NCBI GenBank assembly: GCA_018823175.1
Contig: JAHJIY010000043.1
Span: 62,001 to 126,000, forward strand
Reading direction: 5' to 3'
DNA length: 64,000 nt
DNA from: Pseudomonadota bacterium
GTDB lineage: Bacteria; Desulfobacterota; Desulfobulbia; Desulfobulbales; JAHJIY01
Below are positions 33,616-42,645 of this stretch, in pieces; position 1 is the first letter of the stretch, and each line of letters begins with the position of its first letter. The notes under the pieces were generated by a model. It was not told the DNA's origin and did no database searches. It saw nothing but the letters and a program-made list of their open reading frames with translations. Made by a program: the position numbers and the translations under genes.

Positions 33616-35109
33616 CTATTTTCCTGCAATCAGCTGGTTAAGGTGATGGATGTTTTCGCGCAGGATGTCGGATTGGTTCATGAGCGCCTTGGAGATGCCG
33701 GCATTTTGGTCGGAATTGGCGGCCAGTTGCTGGGAGCCGGAATCAATTCCGCCAATCGCTTTTTTGATTTGCTGGAGGCCTTGGGCCTGCTCGTGGGAGG
33801 CGGTGGCGATTTCGGCAATCAGATTTCCTACATTTTTGGCACCGGTATTAATCTGGATAAATTCTTCATTGGCACTCTGCACAGTTTTTAATCCGGTATC
33901 GACGTTGGTGATCGCTCTTTGGATTAGTTCCGATGAGTTATGGGCGGCTTCTGCCGTATGTTTGGCCAGGTTCCGGACTTCGGCCGCCACTACTGCAAAA
34001 CCTGCCCCGGCTTCACCGGCCCGGGCCGCCTCAACTGCGGCGTTTAGTGCCAACAGGTTGGTTTGAAAGGCGATGGCTTCAATTTCCTTGATGAATTTTT
34101 TTATGTTATCGCTGTCATTTTTTATTTTGTCCATACACTTTTGCATATTATCCATGCTTAAGGTGGCTTGTTCGGCCAAGATGGAATTCTGGGCCATGGA
34201 GGTATTGGCTTCCGTTAAGTTGTCATCGTTCCGGCGGACCATGGAATATATTTCTTCAAGCGAAGCGCTGGTTTCTTCGATGGAGGATGCCATGTCCCCC
34301 GCCATATCGTTCAAGGTGATGGATGATTCCGATGAATTGGTGGCCTCTGATGTGATCTGGTTGGTGCTATCGTCCAGTTCGTCAACTATCCGGTAAATGG
34401 TTTTAATTAATTTCTGCACAAAGAAGAAAGAGATAAGAAGAACTAGCAGGGTGGAGATCGCGCCTCCGGCTAAATAAAACATTGTGAACTGAGCGGTGGT
34501 CTGGACCGAATAATCTCTTAGTTCTTGGACGGCATTACGTAATTCTTCTATCTCATCCTTGGTGCTGCCCATGATTTCTGAGTATAGATCAGTATAGTTC
34601 CCGTCGATTATTTCTCCTGCCTGCTCAGGATCTTCGTTTTCAAGAAGCGGAATTATTTCGGTGGAAATAATTGTTTTCATCTGCTGCCAGAAAATAGCGG
34701 TCTTCTTCAGCAGGGCTTGGGCGCTGTCGTGTGAGTGACAGGAATTACAAACTAATTCTTCGGGGTCGTCAGAAACTTTGTGGCGGGCCGTCATTTCTGC
34801 AATGAGGACGTCCATTCGGTCCGCCATATTGGTTAGTCGCTCGATCTTATCCTCATCGTATTCCCAGAGCAGGGAGTAAATAATACTGTTGATCATATTC
34901 AGATTGGCCCTGGTGCTGGCCAATTGATCGATGTAGTTGAATTTAATCTCCAGGCCGTTGTAGGTGCGGCCACCGATCTGGACTTTGCTGATCGTGATAT
35001 TGGCCAGGATCATGCCAACGGCCATTGAAGCTAATGTAAAGAAAATGATGGCGAAGATTTTCGCTCTGAGACTTATGTTTGAAAAAAAATTAAATGATTT
35101 TATCTTCAT
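33616..35109 (-). CDS. methyl-accepting chemotaxis protein with periplasmic CXXCH motif
   Basis: About 497 residues from the chosen start. A membrane helix (about 15-38) is followed by a periplasmic helical ligand-binding domain of about 165 residues, a second membrane helix near 215-235, HAMP-like linker, and a methyl-accepting domain (about 290-497). The signalling tip reads IEAIAFQTNLLALNAAVEAARAGEAGAGFAVVA in short overlapping parts, the universal MCP hairpin. The sensor domain has CNSCH (residues 121-125), a possible covalent heme c site. Heme c chemoreceptors are known in Geobacter. The start at 35109 is preferred over 35124 for family fit. No cheA or cheW lies nearby. Confidence 0.93.
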   Translation of the reverse strand: MKIKSFNFFSNISLRAKIFAIIFFTLASMAVGMILANITISKVQIGGRTYNGLEIKFNYIDQLASTRANLNMINSIIYSLLWEYDEDKIERLTNMADRMDVLIAEMTARHKVSDDPEELVCNSCHSHDSAQALLKKTAIFWQQMKTIISTEIIPLLENEDPEQAGEIIDGNYTDLYSEIMGSTKDEIEELRNAVQELRDYSVQTTAQFTMFYLAGGAISTLLVLLISFFFVQKLIKTIYRIVDELDDSTNQITSEATNSSESSITLNDMAGDMASSIEETSASLEEIYSMVRRNDDNLTEANTSMAQNSILAEQATLSMDNMQKCMDKIKNDSDNIKKFIKEIEAIAFQTNLLALNAAVEAARAGEAGAGFAVVAAEVRNLAKHTAEAAHNSSELIQRAITNVDTGLKTVQSANEEFIQINTGAKNVGNLIAEIATASHEQAQGLQQIKKAIGGIDSGSQQLAANSDQNAGISKALMNQSDILRENIHHLNQLIAGK

Positions 35110-35220
35110 CGCACCAACTGTCATTTTCAGATTTGCCGCATATTGCGGAGTGCTTAACCAACCATCGAAGATATCTTATCACAACCGGAGTTGTGAGTTA
35201 CAACAATTAAATGCGAAACT

Positions 35221-37884
35221 TTACAAAACTTTAAAGAGCGCTTCACTGAGTTCATGCAGCTTGTAGGGCTTGGACATGATGCTGTCAAATCCGAATTTTT
35301 TATGGTCGGCCAATATCGGATCAATTGCGTAGCCGCTGCTGACTATGGCTTTTATCTCATGGTCGGTGGCCCGAATCCTTTCGATCACCTCCAGGCCGCC
35401 CATGCCGCCCGGGATGGTTAGGTCAAGGATCACAACGTCAAATGGTTCGTTGGTATTTATCGCTTCGTTGTAGAGTTTTATCGCCTCTTCGCCATTGCGA
35501 GCGGGAACAGGAGTGTAGCCGATTTCTTTGAGCATTTCCTGGGCAATATCCAGAATGATTTCCTCATCGTCCATAATCAAAATTTTACCCTTGCCGGAGA
35601 TGGTGGCCATTTGGCTGTTGTTTTTAATGGCTGGTTGTTTGTTGTCGGTTATGGCCCTCAGGTACAGGAAAAAAGTGGTCCCGATGTTTTCTTTTGATTC
35701 TACAGTGATCAGGCCTTGGTGTTTATGCATGATTGAAAAGGAGGTCGCCAGCCCCAAGCCGCTACCGGTACTCTTGGTGGTGAAGTAAGGGTCGAATATC
35801 TTGGGCAGGTTCTCTTCCTTGATGCCTGATCCTTCATCGGTAATGGTTATTTTTACATAGTTCCCGTCCTGAAGAGGGAGATTGCTTTCGGGGTTTATTG
35901 TCATATTTTCGGCGCTGATTTTGATTACGCCTCCGGTCGGCATGGCGTGGTCGGCGTTAATGATCAGGTTGCTTATTACTTGCCCGATTTGTCCTTCGTC
36001 CATGTCGCAAAGCCAGAGGTCATCTGCTATCTTGAATTCGCACCGGACGTTGGAACCGCCCAGAACAAAGCTGGCTGAATCTTCAAGTAACTCGGTGATT
36101 GAACAGCTGGTTTTGACTGGCGAGCCGCCCTTGGCAAAGGTGATTAACTGCTTGGTGAGTTTTTGGGCTCGCTGACTGGCCTTTTCCGCTTCGGTCAATC
36201 TGGTGAATACTTTGCCTTGTTTGTCCTCCAGCAGGGTTTTGGAAAGTGAGATGTTGCCGATTATCCCGGTCAGGATATTATTGAAGTCGTGTGCGATACC
36301 GCCGGCCAGCACACCTAAAGCGTCAAGTTTCTCGACCCTGGCCAGTTCCGATTCAATTTTTTGTTGCATGGATACATCGCGGAAAACCAGAACCGCCCCG
36401 ATGGTTTTCCCATCTTTGTCTCGAATGGGGGCGGCGCTGTCTGCAATACTGTACTCGGTTCCATCTCGGGCAATTAAAACGGTATGGTTGTCGAGACCGA
36501 CAATATTATTTGTGGTCAGGACCTGCTGGACCGGGTTTTTTGAAGGCTGGCGTGTTTTTTCGTCGATGATCCTGAATACCTCGCTCAATGGTTGGCCATA
36601 AGCCTCTTCCTGACTCCAGCCGGTGAGGTTTTCTGTTATGTTGTTGATCAGGAGAATATTGCCTTTTACATCGGTGCTGATCATTCCGTCGCCGATTGAT
36701 CTGAGGGTTACGGTCAACAGCTCTTTTTCTCTGGCCAGTGCCTTCTCGGCGTTCGTGCGTTCGGTTACATCCCGCGAATACCAGACCCGTCCGTGATTTT
36801 TGCCGTTTTTGTCGATCATTGGCGCGGAATAACAATCAAAAATTCGGCCATCGACAGTGGTCAGGTCCTGGCGACTTTCAACGGAGGGGTTTTCGTAGAA
36901 ATTTTTGCTTAATCTGACAAGTTGTTCCGGGATCTCAAGTTTGGACATGATGTTTTGCAAAATTCGTTTGTCTGATTTTGAATTTATGATTTTTGCAGGT
37001 ACTTCCCACATCTTAATGAAATTCTGGTTGAATGAGACAACCGTTCCTTCCTGATCAATGACCAGGATTCCATCCAGAGAATTTTCCTGCTGAGTGGTGA
37101 GGACCAGATTTTTAAAAGAAAGGGATTCTTCTTTTTCCCGGATATCGGTGATATATTTTTTCAGGGCGGCGGTCATCTGGTTGAAGGTATGGGCCAGGCG
37201 GCCAATTTCATCCTGAGAAGTGACTGGAATCTTCTGGTCCAGATTGCCGCGGCCTATTGCCTCGGCGCTTTTAGTCAGGGCAATAAGCGGATCTGCGATT
37301 CTGCGGCTCAGGAAAAAGGCGATGAGGATACTGAGCAAGGAGGGAATTATCAACAACCGGAACAGGGAGGTTTTGGCGTGGGCAATCGCATGGTTGATGT
37401 GTTTTTCAGAAAATCCGATGTGTGCGCTGCCTGCCTCGCCACCGATCATCGGAACTCCAATGTCGCGGATGTATTCGTCGTCATTTTTCAGGATCTGGAT
37501 ACGGTATGTTTGGCTTGGTTCAATCTTGTTGGCGGCCGCCAGATTTTGGGGGAAACCTTTGGTGAAGGTATGGGCCAGGACTTTGCCGTCCTGGTCAAGA
37601 ACAAAGGCGTAGACCGCATCCCGTTCGCTGATTTTGATGTTGTTGAGTAAAAGTTGGAGTTTGACCTTGTTTTCAACAAGCACTGTTTCCGTGGTATTTG
37701 CGGCCAGATTTCTGGTGACGCTCATCCCTTTCTCATCAAGTTCGGTTCGCATCGTTTGGGTCATGAAAGAGATGATGAATATGGAGGTCGTCAGGCCGAC
37801 TATGATGATCAGAGACAGGAAAGCAATGGAAAATTTCCAGTTCAAGCCCAATGATGATATGAAGGTGCTGATTTTGTTTTTCAT
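35221..37884 (-). CDS. membrane hybrid histidine kinase (HAMP-PAS-PAS-HK-REC)
   Basis: An 887-residue sensor. Two membrane helices (about 20-42 and 175-195) enclose a periplasmic sensor of about 130 residues. HAMP (195-245) is followed by PAS (265-375) and PAS (385-505), HisKA with His532 in GIAHDFNNI, HATPase (about 620-740; DEGSGI, FDPYFTTKS, GSGLGLA) and a C-terminal receiver (765-885; VVILDLTIPGGMGG). Its start overlaps the stop of the PhnD-like gene by four bases, so the two are coupled and the lipoprotein is its likely ligand-binding partner. The receiver suggests a phosphorelay; no separate Hpt protein is seen nearby. Confidence 0.95.
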   Translation of the reverse strand: MKNKISTFISSLGLNWKFSIAFLSLIIIVGLTTSIFIISFMTQTMRTELDEKGMSVTRNLAANTTETVLVENKVKLQLLLNNIKISERDAVYAFVLDQDGKVLAHTFTKGFPQNLAAANKIEPSQTYRIQILKNDDEYIRDIGVPMIGGEAGSAHIGFSEKHINHAIAHAKTSLFRLLIIPSLLSILIAFFLSRRIADPLIALTKSAEAIGRGNLDQKIPVTSQDEIGRLAHTFNQMTAALKKYITDIREKEESLSFKNLVLTTQQENSLDGILVIDQEGTVVSFNQNFIKMWEVPAKIINSKSDKRILQNIMSKLEIPEQLVRLSKNFYENPSVESRQDLTTVDGRIFDCYSAPMIDKNGKNHGRVWYSRDVTERTNAEKALAREKELLTVTLRSIGDGMISTDVKGNILLINNITENLTGWSQEEAYGQPLSEVFRIIDEKTRQPSKNPVQQVLTTNNIVGLDNHTVLIARDGTEYSIADSAAPIRDKDGKTIGAVLVFRDVSMQQKIESELARVEKLDALGVLAGGIAHDFNNILTGIIGNISLSKTLLEDKQGKVFTRLTEAEKASQRAQKLTKQLITFAKGGSPVKTSCSITELLEDSASFVLGGSNVRCEFKIADDLWLCDMDEGQIGQVISNLIINADHAMPTGGVIKISAENMTINPESNLPLQDGNYVKITITDEGSGIKEENLPKIFDPYFTTKSTGSGLGLATSFSIMHKHQGLITVESKENIGTTFFLYLRAITDNKQPAIKNNSQMATISGKGKILIMDDEEIILDIAQEMLKEIGYTPVPARNGEEAIKLYNEAINTNEPFDVVILDLTIPGGMGGLEVIERIRATDHEIKAIVSSGYAIDPILADHKKFGFDSIMSKPYKLHELSEALFKVL

Positions 37885-38825
37885 TTATTGGTTGTGTCGA
37901 TTCGTTGGCTCATTTGGCGTACACTATTGTAGATAGAGTCTTCAACCTCGACAAAACGGTCTATCATGATTCGGGCCAGGATCTCTCTTCCTTTTTCATC
38001 GTTGTGCATTGTGAGGAATATGTCTTTTAGTTTCCTTTTTTTGTCTGGAGAGAGCTGTTTGGGCACCACGACCGGCGGGATGCCGTAAGGTTCTGATTTT
38101 TTGATTATTCTGGTTTTTACGGTCAGTTCCGGGTTGGTGGCGTTAAGATACTCCCAGACCAGGCTGTCGACGGCGGCGCCGTCGACAATGTTGTTGGCTA
38201 CCGCTTTTATGGAGTTGTCGTGACTGTAGGTGAAAATATATTTGGCAAAAAAAGAATCAGGAGTTTCATTTATCTGGAGGAGCATGTAGGTGGGTGCGAG
38301 TTTGCCGGTATTTGACAGTGGGTCGGTAAAGGCAAAATGTCTGCCCCGAAGATCGGTAAGGTTGTAAATGTTGCTTTGGGTTGGAACGATAATATATGTA
38401 TGGTATACGCTTTTGCCATATGCAACCGGTGCCACCAGGAGTTCCATTCCAAAATCTTTGTGGCCGTCAATGTAAGCCCCGGTGCAGACAAAGGCCGCAT
38501 CAAGTTCTTCTTTTTTGAGCAGCTCGTTTACCTCGGCATAAGTCTCCCGTTGTATCAGCTCGATTGGTTGGCCGAATTTATCTGCAATGTAGTTGAGAAG
38601 TTCTTTGTAATAGGTAAAGGTATCTTCCGGAGAAATGATGGCGGATATCGCGATCTTCAGTGGTTTGAGTCCAGAGGAAGGGGGGGAGGAAGGTTCCATC
38701 TTCTCTATTTCCTGGAAGGAAATTATTTTGACATTTTTTCGATCTTCGCATCCGGTGCCGGTTATGATCAGCAGGAGGAATATTGCGAAAAGGAGGGAGA
38801 GATGATGCCTGGCGTAGGGTTTCAT
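37881..38825 (-). CDS. PhnD-like periplasmic binding lipoprotein
   Basis: About 314 residues. The signal sequence ends in a lipobox (ITGTGC), so it is membrane-anchored through Cys. The rest is a PhnD-type solute-binding fold: LKIAISAIISPED, YAEVNELLKKEELDAAFVCTGAYID and TDLRGRHFAFTDPLSNTGKLAP. Family members bind phosphonate, phosphite, phosphate or related oxyanions; no transporter genes lie here, so it is probably a sensor subunit for the kinase downstream. Start 38825 is preferred over 38897, because GGAGAA lies just before it. First gene of the two-gene unit. Confidence 0.88.
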   Translation of the reverse strand: MKPYARHHLSLLFAIFLLLIITGTGCEDRKNVKIISFQEIEKMEPSSPPSSGLKPLKIAISAIISPEDTFTYYKELLNYIADKFGQPIELIQRETYAEVNELLKKEELDAAFVCTGAYIDGHKDFGMELLVAPVAYGKSVYHTYIIVPTQSNIYNLTDLRGRHFAFTDPLSNTGKLAPTYMLLQINETPDSFFAKYIFTYSHDNSIKAVANNIVDGAAVDSLVWEYLNATNPELTVKTRIIKKSEPYGIPPVVVPKQLSPDKKRKLKDIFLTMHNDEKGREILARIMIDRFVEVEDSIYNSVRQMSQRIDTTNK

Positions 38826-39370
38826 GATCGTTCTCCGTTGAGCATCTGATTCCATGGCAAATATTTTCATTAGGAAAAGTGTCCTGAGCCTGAACATGAA
38901 AAATGTACTTTACATGCACAGTATGCAAGACTTTTTTGCCGTGCATGGCCACCGGGAGTTTCATGGAAACATCATGATGGCCGGCTACAGATTTTATTTA
39001 AAAATATTATACTTTTTTCAGGAACTCGCCAATATATATATGATATTTGTCTGAATATCATGCGCTCTGATTGGTGGGGAGAGGTTCCCGTAAGTGCCAA
39101 GTATAATATGTATGTTTTTATCTAGACGTTTACTTTAGAGGGTCTAATAAGTTGGCATCGTGTGGTAACTTTTTGTTAAGGTGGGCGAGTGTGCGGATAA
39201 TTTATAAAGCTGAGTTGAGTTGCTAGTCGACACAAACCGATAAGCAAGTTAACGAGACATCGAGACTTATGCGCCCGTAGGAATAGCCCCCTTCAAGAGG
39301 GGATTGAACAAAACCCTTGGGGGGCCCTTGTGGTATAAAAAGATTTTATGAGTTTTATTTCGGCAGGTTC
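38826..39370. other. intergenic region between divergent signalling genes
   Basis: These 545 bases hold no clear gene. They contain GTTTC-ATG-GAAAC near 38960, a perfect inverted repeat ATGATATT-N6-AATATCAT at 39040-39061, and repeat copy C at 39202-39342. The inverted repeat lies in a suitable place for an operator of either divergent unit. Confidence 0.5.
39202..39342 (+). repeat. dispersed hairpin repeat, copy C (extended)
   Basis: TTATAAAGCTGAGTTGAGTT and GCTAGTCGACACAAA match copy A closely. An insertion of about 80 bases separates this head from the CCCTTGTGGTATAAAA tail that ends copy A. The insert contains CCCCCTTCAAGAGGGG-type pairing. Confidence 0.6.
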
Positions 39371-40528
39371 ATGGAAAAGATAAAACTGCTCTATGTTGAT
39401 GATGAAGAAAGCAATCTTTCTAATTTCAAGATTACTTTCGGCGCGGAATATAATGTCCTGACTGCCACTTCGGGCCAGGAGGCCCTGTCCGTCTTTACGC
39501 AGGAAGGGGATGTTGCCATTGTGGTTGCTGACCAGAGAATGCCGGGGATGACCGGGGTGGAATGTCTGGAGCGGATTTATCATATAGCGCCTGACTCCAT
39601 CCGGATGGTGCTCACGGCATATCTGGAAAGTGAGGATATCATCGAGGCCATCAACCGGGGTCATGTGTACCAGTATTTTTTTAAGCCCTGGAAAGAGGTC
39701 GAGTTGCGCAGAGCTTTTGATCTGGTCAGGGAAAAATTTCTGTTGGCCCGGGAAAACCGCTTACTTTCCCTGGAACTTGGTGAAAGAAATGTTCAACTGG
39801 AAAAAGTAAATATTCAACTTGTTGAGGATATCAAAAAACGTAAGCAGGCAGAGGGCAAGATCCGGATCTTGACCCAGGAACTTTTCAAGGCACAGGAAAA
39901 TGAGCGGCGTCGGATTGCCCTAGATTTGCATGATAATGTGGCGCAGGATTTGTTTAGTTTAAAGATTGCCTTTGAGACTGTTTTTGATGATTTCCCAAAA
40001 GTACCGCAGCGGCTTAAGACGCGCGGCAAAAAAATGTCTGAATTACTGGGCCGTTGCATTAAGACTCTGCGGGATATGTCTTGCGGTTTGCGTCCTTTTA
40101 ACCTGGATCAGTTAGGTCTGGTTGCCGCTGTTTCACAGTATTGTGAGGAGTTTGCCGGCAATCATGGATTGCGTCTGGATTTTGAAGCGGCGGGAATGGA
40201 TGGATTACGTTTGGATTCTGAGTTGGAGATCAATCTTTATCGGGTTATCCAGGAAGCCCTCAGTAATATTGGCAAACATGCTCAAGCTTCCACCGTCGAG
40301 GTTAAGCTGGTAGCTTCTTATCCTGTATTGATAATCCGGATTGAGGATGACGGTCAGGGATTTGATGTAAAAAAAAGATCGGTTGAGGCCATGCATGAAA
40401 AGCGGATGGGATTGCAAAGCATGGATGAGCGGGTCAGCCTGATTAATGGCACAATGAACGTAAAGTCAAGACTGAACATGGGGACAAAAATTTTTATTGA
40501 GATCCCGTTATCGGGGGGAGCGCAATGA
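39371..40528 (+). CDS. receiver-histidine kinase, NarX/NarQ-type (HisKA_3)
   Basis: About 385 residues. An N-terminal receiver (1-125, Asp54 in VVADQRMPG, Lys in KPW) is joined by a coiled coil to a HisKA_3 domain (AQENERRRIALDLHDNVAQDL, His187) and a HATPase domain (VIQEALSNIGKHA, EDDGQGFD, GLQSMDERV). It is soluble, so it must receive its signal through the receiver. It overlaps the next gene by four bases (ATGA), which fixes it as the partner of the NarL-type regulator. Start 39371 is chosen, because the reading from 39317 adds an unlikely Gly/Cys-rich leader. Confidence 0.92.
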   Translation: MEKIKLLYVDDEESNLSNFKITFGAEYNVLTATSGQEALSVFTQEGDVAIVVADQRMPGMTGVECLERIYHIAPDSIRMVLTAYLESEDIIEAINRGHVYQYFFKPWKEVELRRAFDLVREKFLLARENRLLSLELGERNVQLEKVNIQLVEDIKKRKQAEGKIRILTQELFKAQENERRRIALDLHDNVAQDLFSLKIAFETVFDDFPKVPQRLKTRGKKMSELLGRCIKTLRDMSCGLRPFNLDQLGLVAAVSQYCEEFAGNHGLRLDFEAAGMDGLRLDSELEINLYRVIQEALSNIGKHAQASTVEVKLVASYPVLIIRIEDDGQGFDVKKRSVEAMHEKRMGLQSMDERVSLINGTMNVKSRLNMGTKIFIEIPLSGGAQ

Positions 40529-41202
40529 CGCAACAAAAAAATATCCTGCTGGTTGACGACCACCCTCTTTTTCGGGAAGGCTTGAAGTCTGTGATTAAGC
40601 GTGATGATCGGTTTCAGGTCGTGGGGGAGGCTGGTGATGGTGAGGCCGGACTGGAGCTCGCCAGAAAGATGCGACCAGATCTGGTTATCCTGGATATCTC
40701 AATGCCGGGTAAAGATGGAATCCAGTTGACCAGGAAGTTGCGTAGTGTTTTGCCGGAGACTAAGATAATTGTTGTTACCATGCACTCCGAAATCAGCTAT
40801 ATAACTATGGCTTTCCAGGCCGGAGCAAACGGTTATCTGGCTAAGGAGTCCGCCGCCGAAAAGCTGTTGAAGGCCATGGAGGCTGTTCTTGAACACGATT
40901 ATTACCTTGACAGTTCTTTGTCGCCATCTGTTGTGGGTGGCCTGGTGGGACCTTCAAAAAAACAATCCGCAGGTTCTGCCGGAGCATATGGTGGTCTAAC
41001 TCCAAGAGAACAACAGGTCATGAGATTGCTAGCTGAGGGATTTTCCTGTCGGGACATCTCGGAAAGTTTTTTTATAAGTCATAAAACAGTCGAAAATCAC
41101 CGGGGTAGAATCATGAAGAAACTCGGATTGCGGGGCGACATCGACCTGATTCGCTATGCTGCTCGCATCGGCCTGATCGAAATGGATTCCTGGAAAGATT
41201 GA
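40525..41202 (+). CDS. NarL/LuxR-family response regulator
   Basis: A 225-residue DNA-binding regulator. Receiver domain 1-120 with phospho-acceptor Asp57 (LVILDISMPG) and a conserved Lys. The C-terminal LuxR-type HTH (about 155-220) reads LTPREQQVMRLLAEG, then FISHKTVENHRGRIMKKLG. It is probably phosphorylated by the overlapping HisKA_3 kinase. Target genes are not shown; the next downstream gene is a candidate. Confidence 0.93.
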   Translation: MTQQKNILLVDDHPLFREGLKSVIKRDDRFQVVGEAGDGEAGLELARKMRPDLVILDISMPGKDGIQLTRKLRSVLPETKIIVVTMHSEISYITMAFQAGANGYLAKESAAEKLLKAMEAVLEHDYYLDSSLSPSVVGGLVGPSKKQSAGSAGAYGGLTPREQQVMRLLAEGFSCRDISESFFISHKTVENHRGRIMKKLGLRGDIDLIRYAARIGLIEMDSWKD

Positions 41203-41526
41203 TCTTTTACCGGTGTTGTTTTTTACTTGGCACAGGGTTTTCTTCCTGTGTTTTCTGTGGAAATCTCCCGTGTGGACGGGGTGTTTCTCCTATGTAAAAT
41301 GTGTTATCCCCCTATATCATTTGCAAGTCCTTTTTGTTAGTCTCTGATCGTTAATCCTTGGGACGTCTGTGTTGTGACACAAAGTTTGGTTCAGGCACAG
41401 GCCTAACCTTGAGCAGTGAATTTTTTAACGATTACGTTGAGTGGCAGTTTTTTTGATCAGGCGGGATCAGGTGTTGGGAAGAGCGATTGTCCAAAAAATT
41501 ATTTGTCATTTGTAGGGGGGTGAGGA
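41203..41526. other. long intergenic leader before an unknown gene
   Basis: No gene is seen in these 324 bases. A weak terminator lies at 41231-41254. A palindrome TTGTG-A-CACAA is near 41374-41384 and a GATCAGGCGG/GATCAGG direct repeat is near 41455. It likely holds the promoter of the 294-residue gene. Confidence 0.4.
41231..41254 (+). terminator. candidate terminator after the NarL regulator
   Basis: CACAGG pairs with CCTGTG around an 8-base loop, followed by TTTT. The stem is short, so strength is uncertain. Confidence 0.45.
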
Positions 41527-42411
41527 GTGACGATTAATAAGTTTATAACTACCGATAAACTGGCCGAGTATCTCGATGCGGAGTTATGTTCTCTGCTTAA
41601 TGATCATGAAATCTATGAGATCAGTCAATACGGTTGGGTGGAGGATGATTCTCCTGATCCTGATTATTTGGGGCATGCTCTGTGGCAGAGTCCTTTAACC
41701 GTAAATGTTTCTTCTTCCGTTAGTATTGCTGGTGATATTTCTCTAGTTTCGCTCTCCCCGGAGAAGAAAGTCAGATTGCGTGAAATCGGTGCGGATTTTG
41801 AAGGATTGATGAAAACAGCCCGTATTTCGCTCGGCATGTCTTTGTTGCAAAAAGATATTCCCGGGGTCAACGATTGTAATGATGATTTTATGTTCAGGTT
41901 GCATCATGCCGACTCGGTTTGGAAACTGGGGATGGCATCCTGGAAGCTACGGGATTTCTGGTTGGTTAATCTGGATTGTGACTCGGATGAAAGTTTTCAG
42001 ATTAATCACAGTGGCAAGAGTTGTGCCATGCAATATTGTGATCCTTTTTTTAAAGCGGATGAAATTCTGGGAGAGAGGTTGGCTGACGGGCAAAGTCATT
42101 TGGCTAAATCAGTTGACTTTCTAATGCCGTTAATCGCCCATATTGCTTCATTGTTGGGTGTGTCGGTTGGAGTGGCCCAGGAAGAAGATTGCATGGCCGG
42201 ATACTGGGAACACCCGGCAAATAATCTGCGAAGGATCCCCTCGGAAGAGATTCTAAGTCCTGCAATGGCTATGGCTGAGATCACTAATTGGTACATGTGT
42301 CTGGTCGAGGCCAGTAATTATTTGTTTCTGATTGAGTATTTTCTCGGTGCCGAGCAAAACAAAGTTGTTGTTTTTGGAACAGGGCAGGTTCAACACATGT
42401 TGACAGACTGA
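41527..42411 (+). CDS. hypothetical protein, GTG start
   Basis: A 294-residue protein with no family I can name. It has no signal peptide. It is acidic with scattered cysteines (Cys21, a CNDD segment near residue 118, CDSD, CAMQYC and CMAGYW). The middle (AMQYCDPFFKADEILGERLADGQSHL) and the Met/Leu/Ile-rich stretch near 195-215 suggest a mixed alpha/beta fold. The GTG start follows a GGGGGGTGAGG site. It follows a two-component pair by 324 bases and precedes an aminoacyltransferase gene; nothing else indicates a role. Its last 39 bases form one arm of a structured element. Confidence 0.7.
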   Translation: MTINKFITTDKLAEYLDAELCSLLNDHEIYEISQYGWVEDDSPDPDYLGHALWQSPLTVNVSSSVSIAGDISLVSLSPEKKVRLREIGADFEGLMKTARISLGMSLLQKDIPGVNDCNDDFMFRLHHADSVWKLGMASWKLRDFWLVNLDCDSDESFQINHSGKSCAMQYCDPFFKADEILGERLADGQSHLAKSVDFLMPLIAHIASLLGVSVGVAQEEDCMAGYWEHPANNLRRIPSEEILSPAMAMAEITNWYMCLVEASNYLFLIEYFLGAEQNKVVVFGTGQVQHMLTD

Positions 42412-42486
42412 AATTTCTTTTGAAATTGAGGTTTATCTCCCCAGAAAAAGCCTGATGACCGTTAACGGTGTCTGCCCTGTTCCAAA
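42373..42486 (+). ncRNA. structured 3' element: 15-bp outer stem, three tetraloop hairpins
   Basis: TTTGGAACAGGGCAG (42373-42387) and CTGCCCTGTTCCAAA (42472-42486) are a perfect 15-bp inverted repeat. Between them lie three smaller perfect hairpins, each with a 4-base loop: TCAAC-acat-GTTGA, AATTTC-tttt-GAAATT and ACCG-ttaa-CGGT. The left arm is inside the coding end of the 294-residue gene. A terminator follows at 42515. A four-way RNA fold is possible. Function unknown; the fold was made by eye. Confidence 0.5.
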
Positions 42487-42514
42487 TTTTAAAATATATT
42501 TTTCGTTAGCACCC

Positions 42515-42548
42515 GCCCGCTGATTTTGATAAATCAGCGGGCTTTTTT
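42515..42548 (+). terminator. Rho-independent terminator
   Basis: GCCCGCTGATTT pairs perfectly with AAATCAGCGGGC around TTGA, followed by T6. It ends the transcript of the 294-residue gene and the structured element. Confidence 0.9.
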
Positions 42549-42645
42549 ATATGATCGATCATTTTTTTTGCTGATTTGTACCCTCGGCATGTCTTTAGCT
42601 TACCAGCCTTTGCTTTGTGCATAAAAATTCAGTAGGATTGTGTTT

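Noticed and set aside
42373-42486. Integron attC site
   Set aside because: The outer arms do not end in the RYYYAAC and GTTRRRY core sites, and no integrase gene is present.
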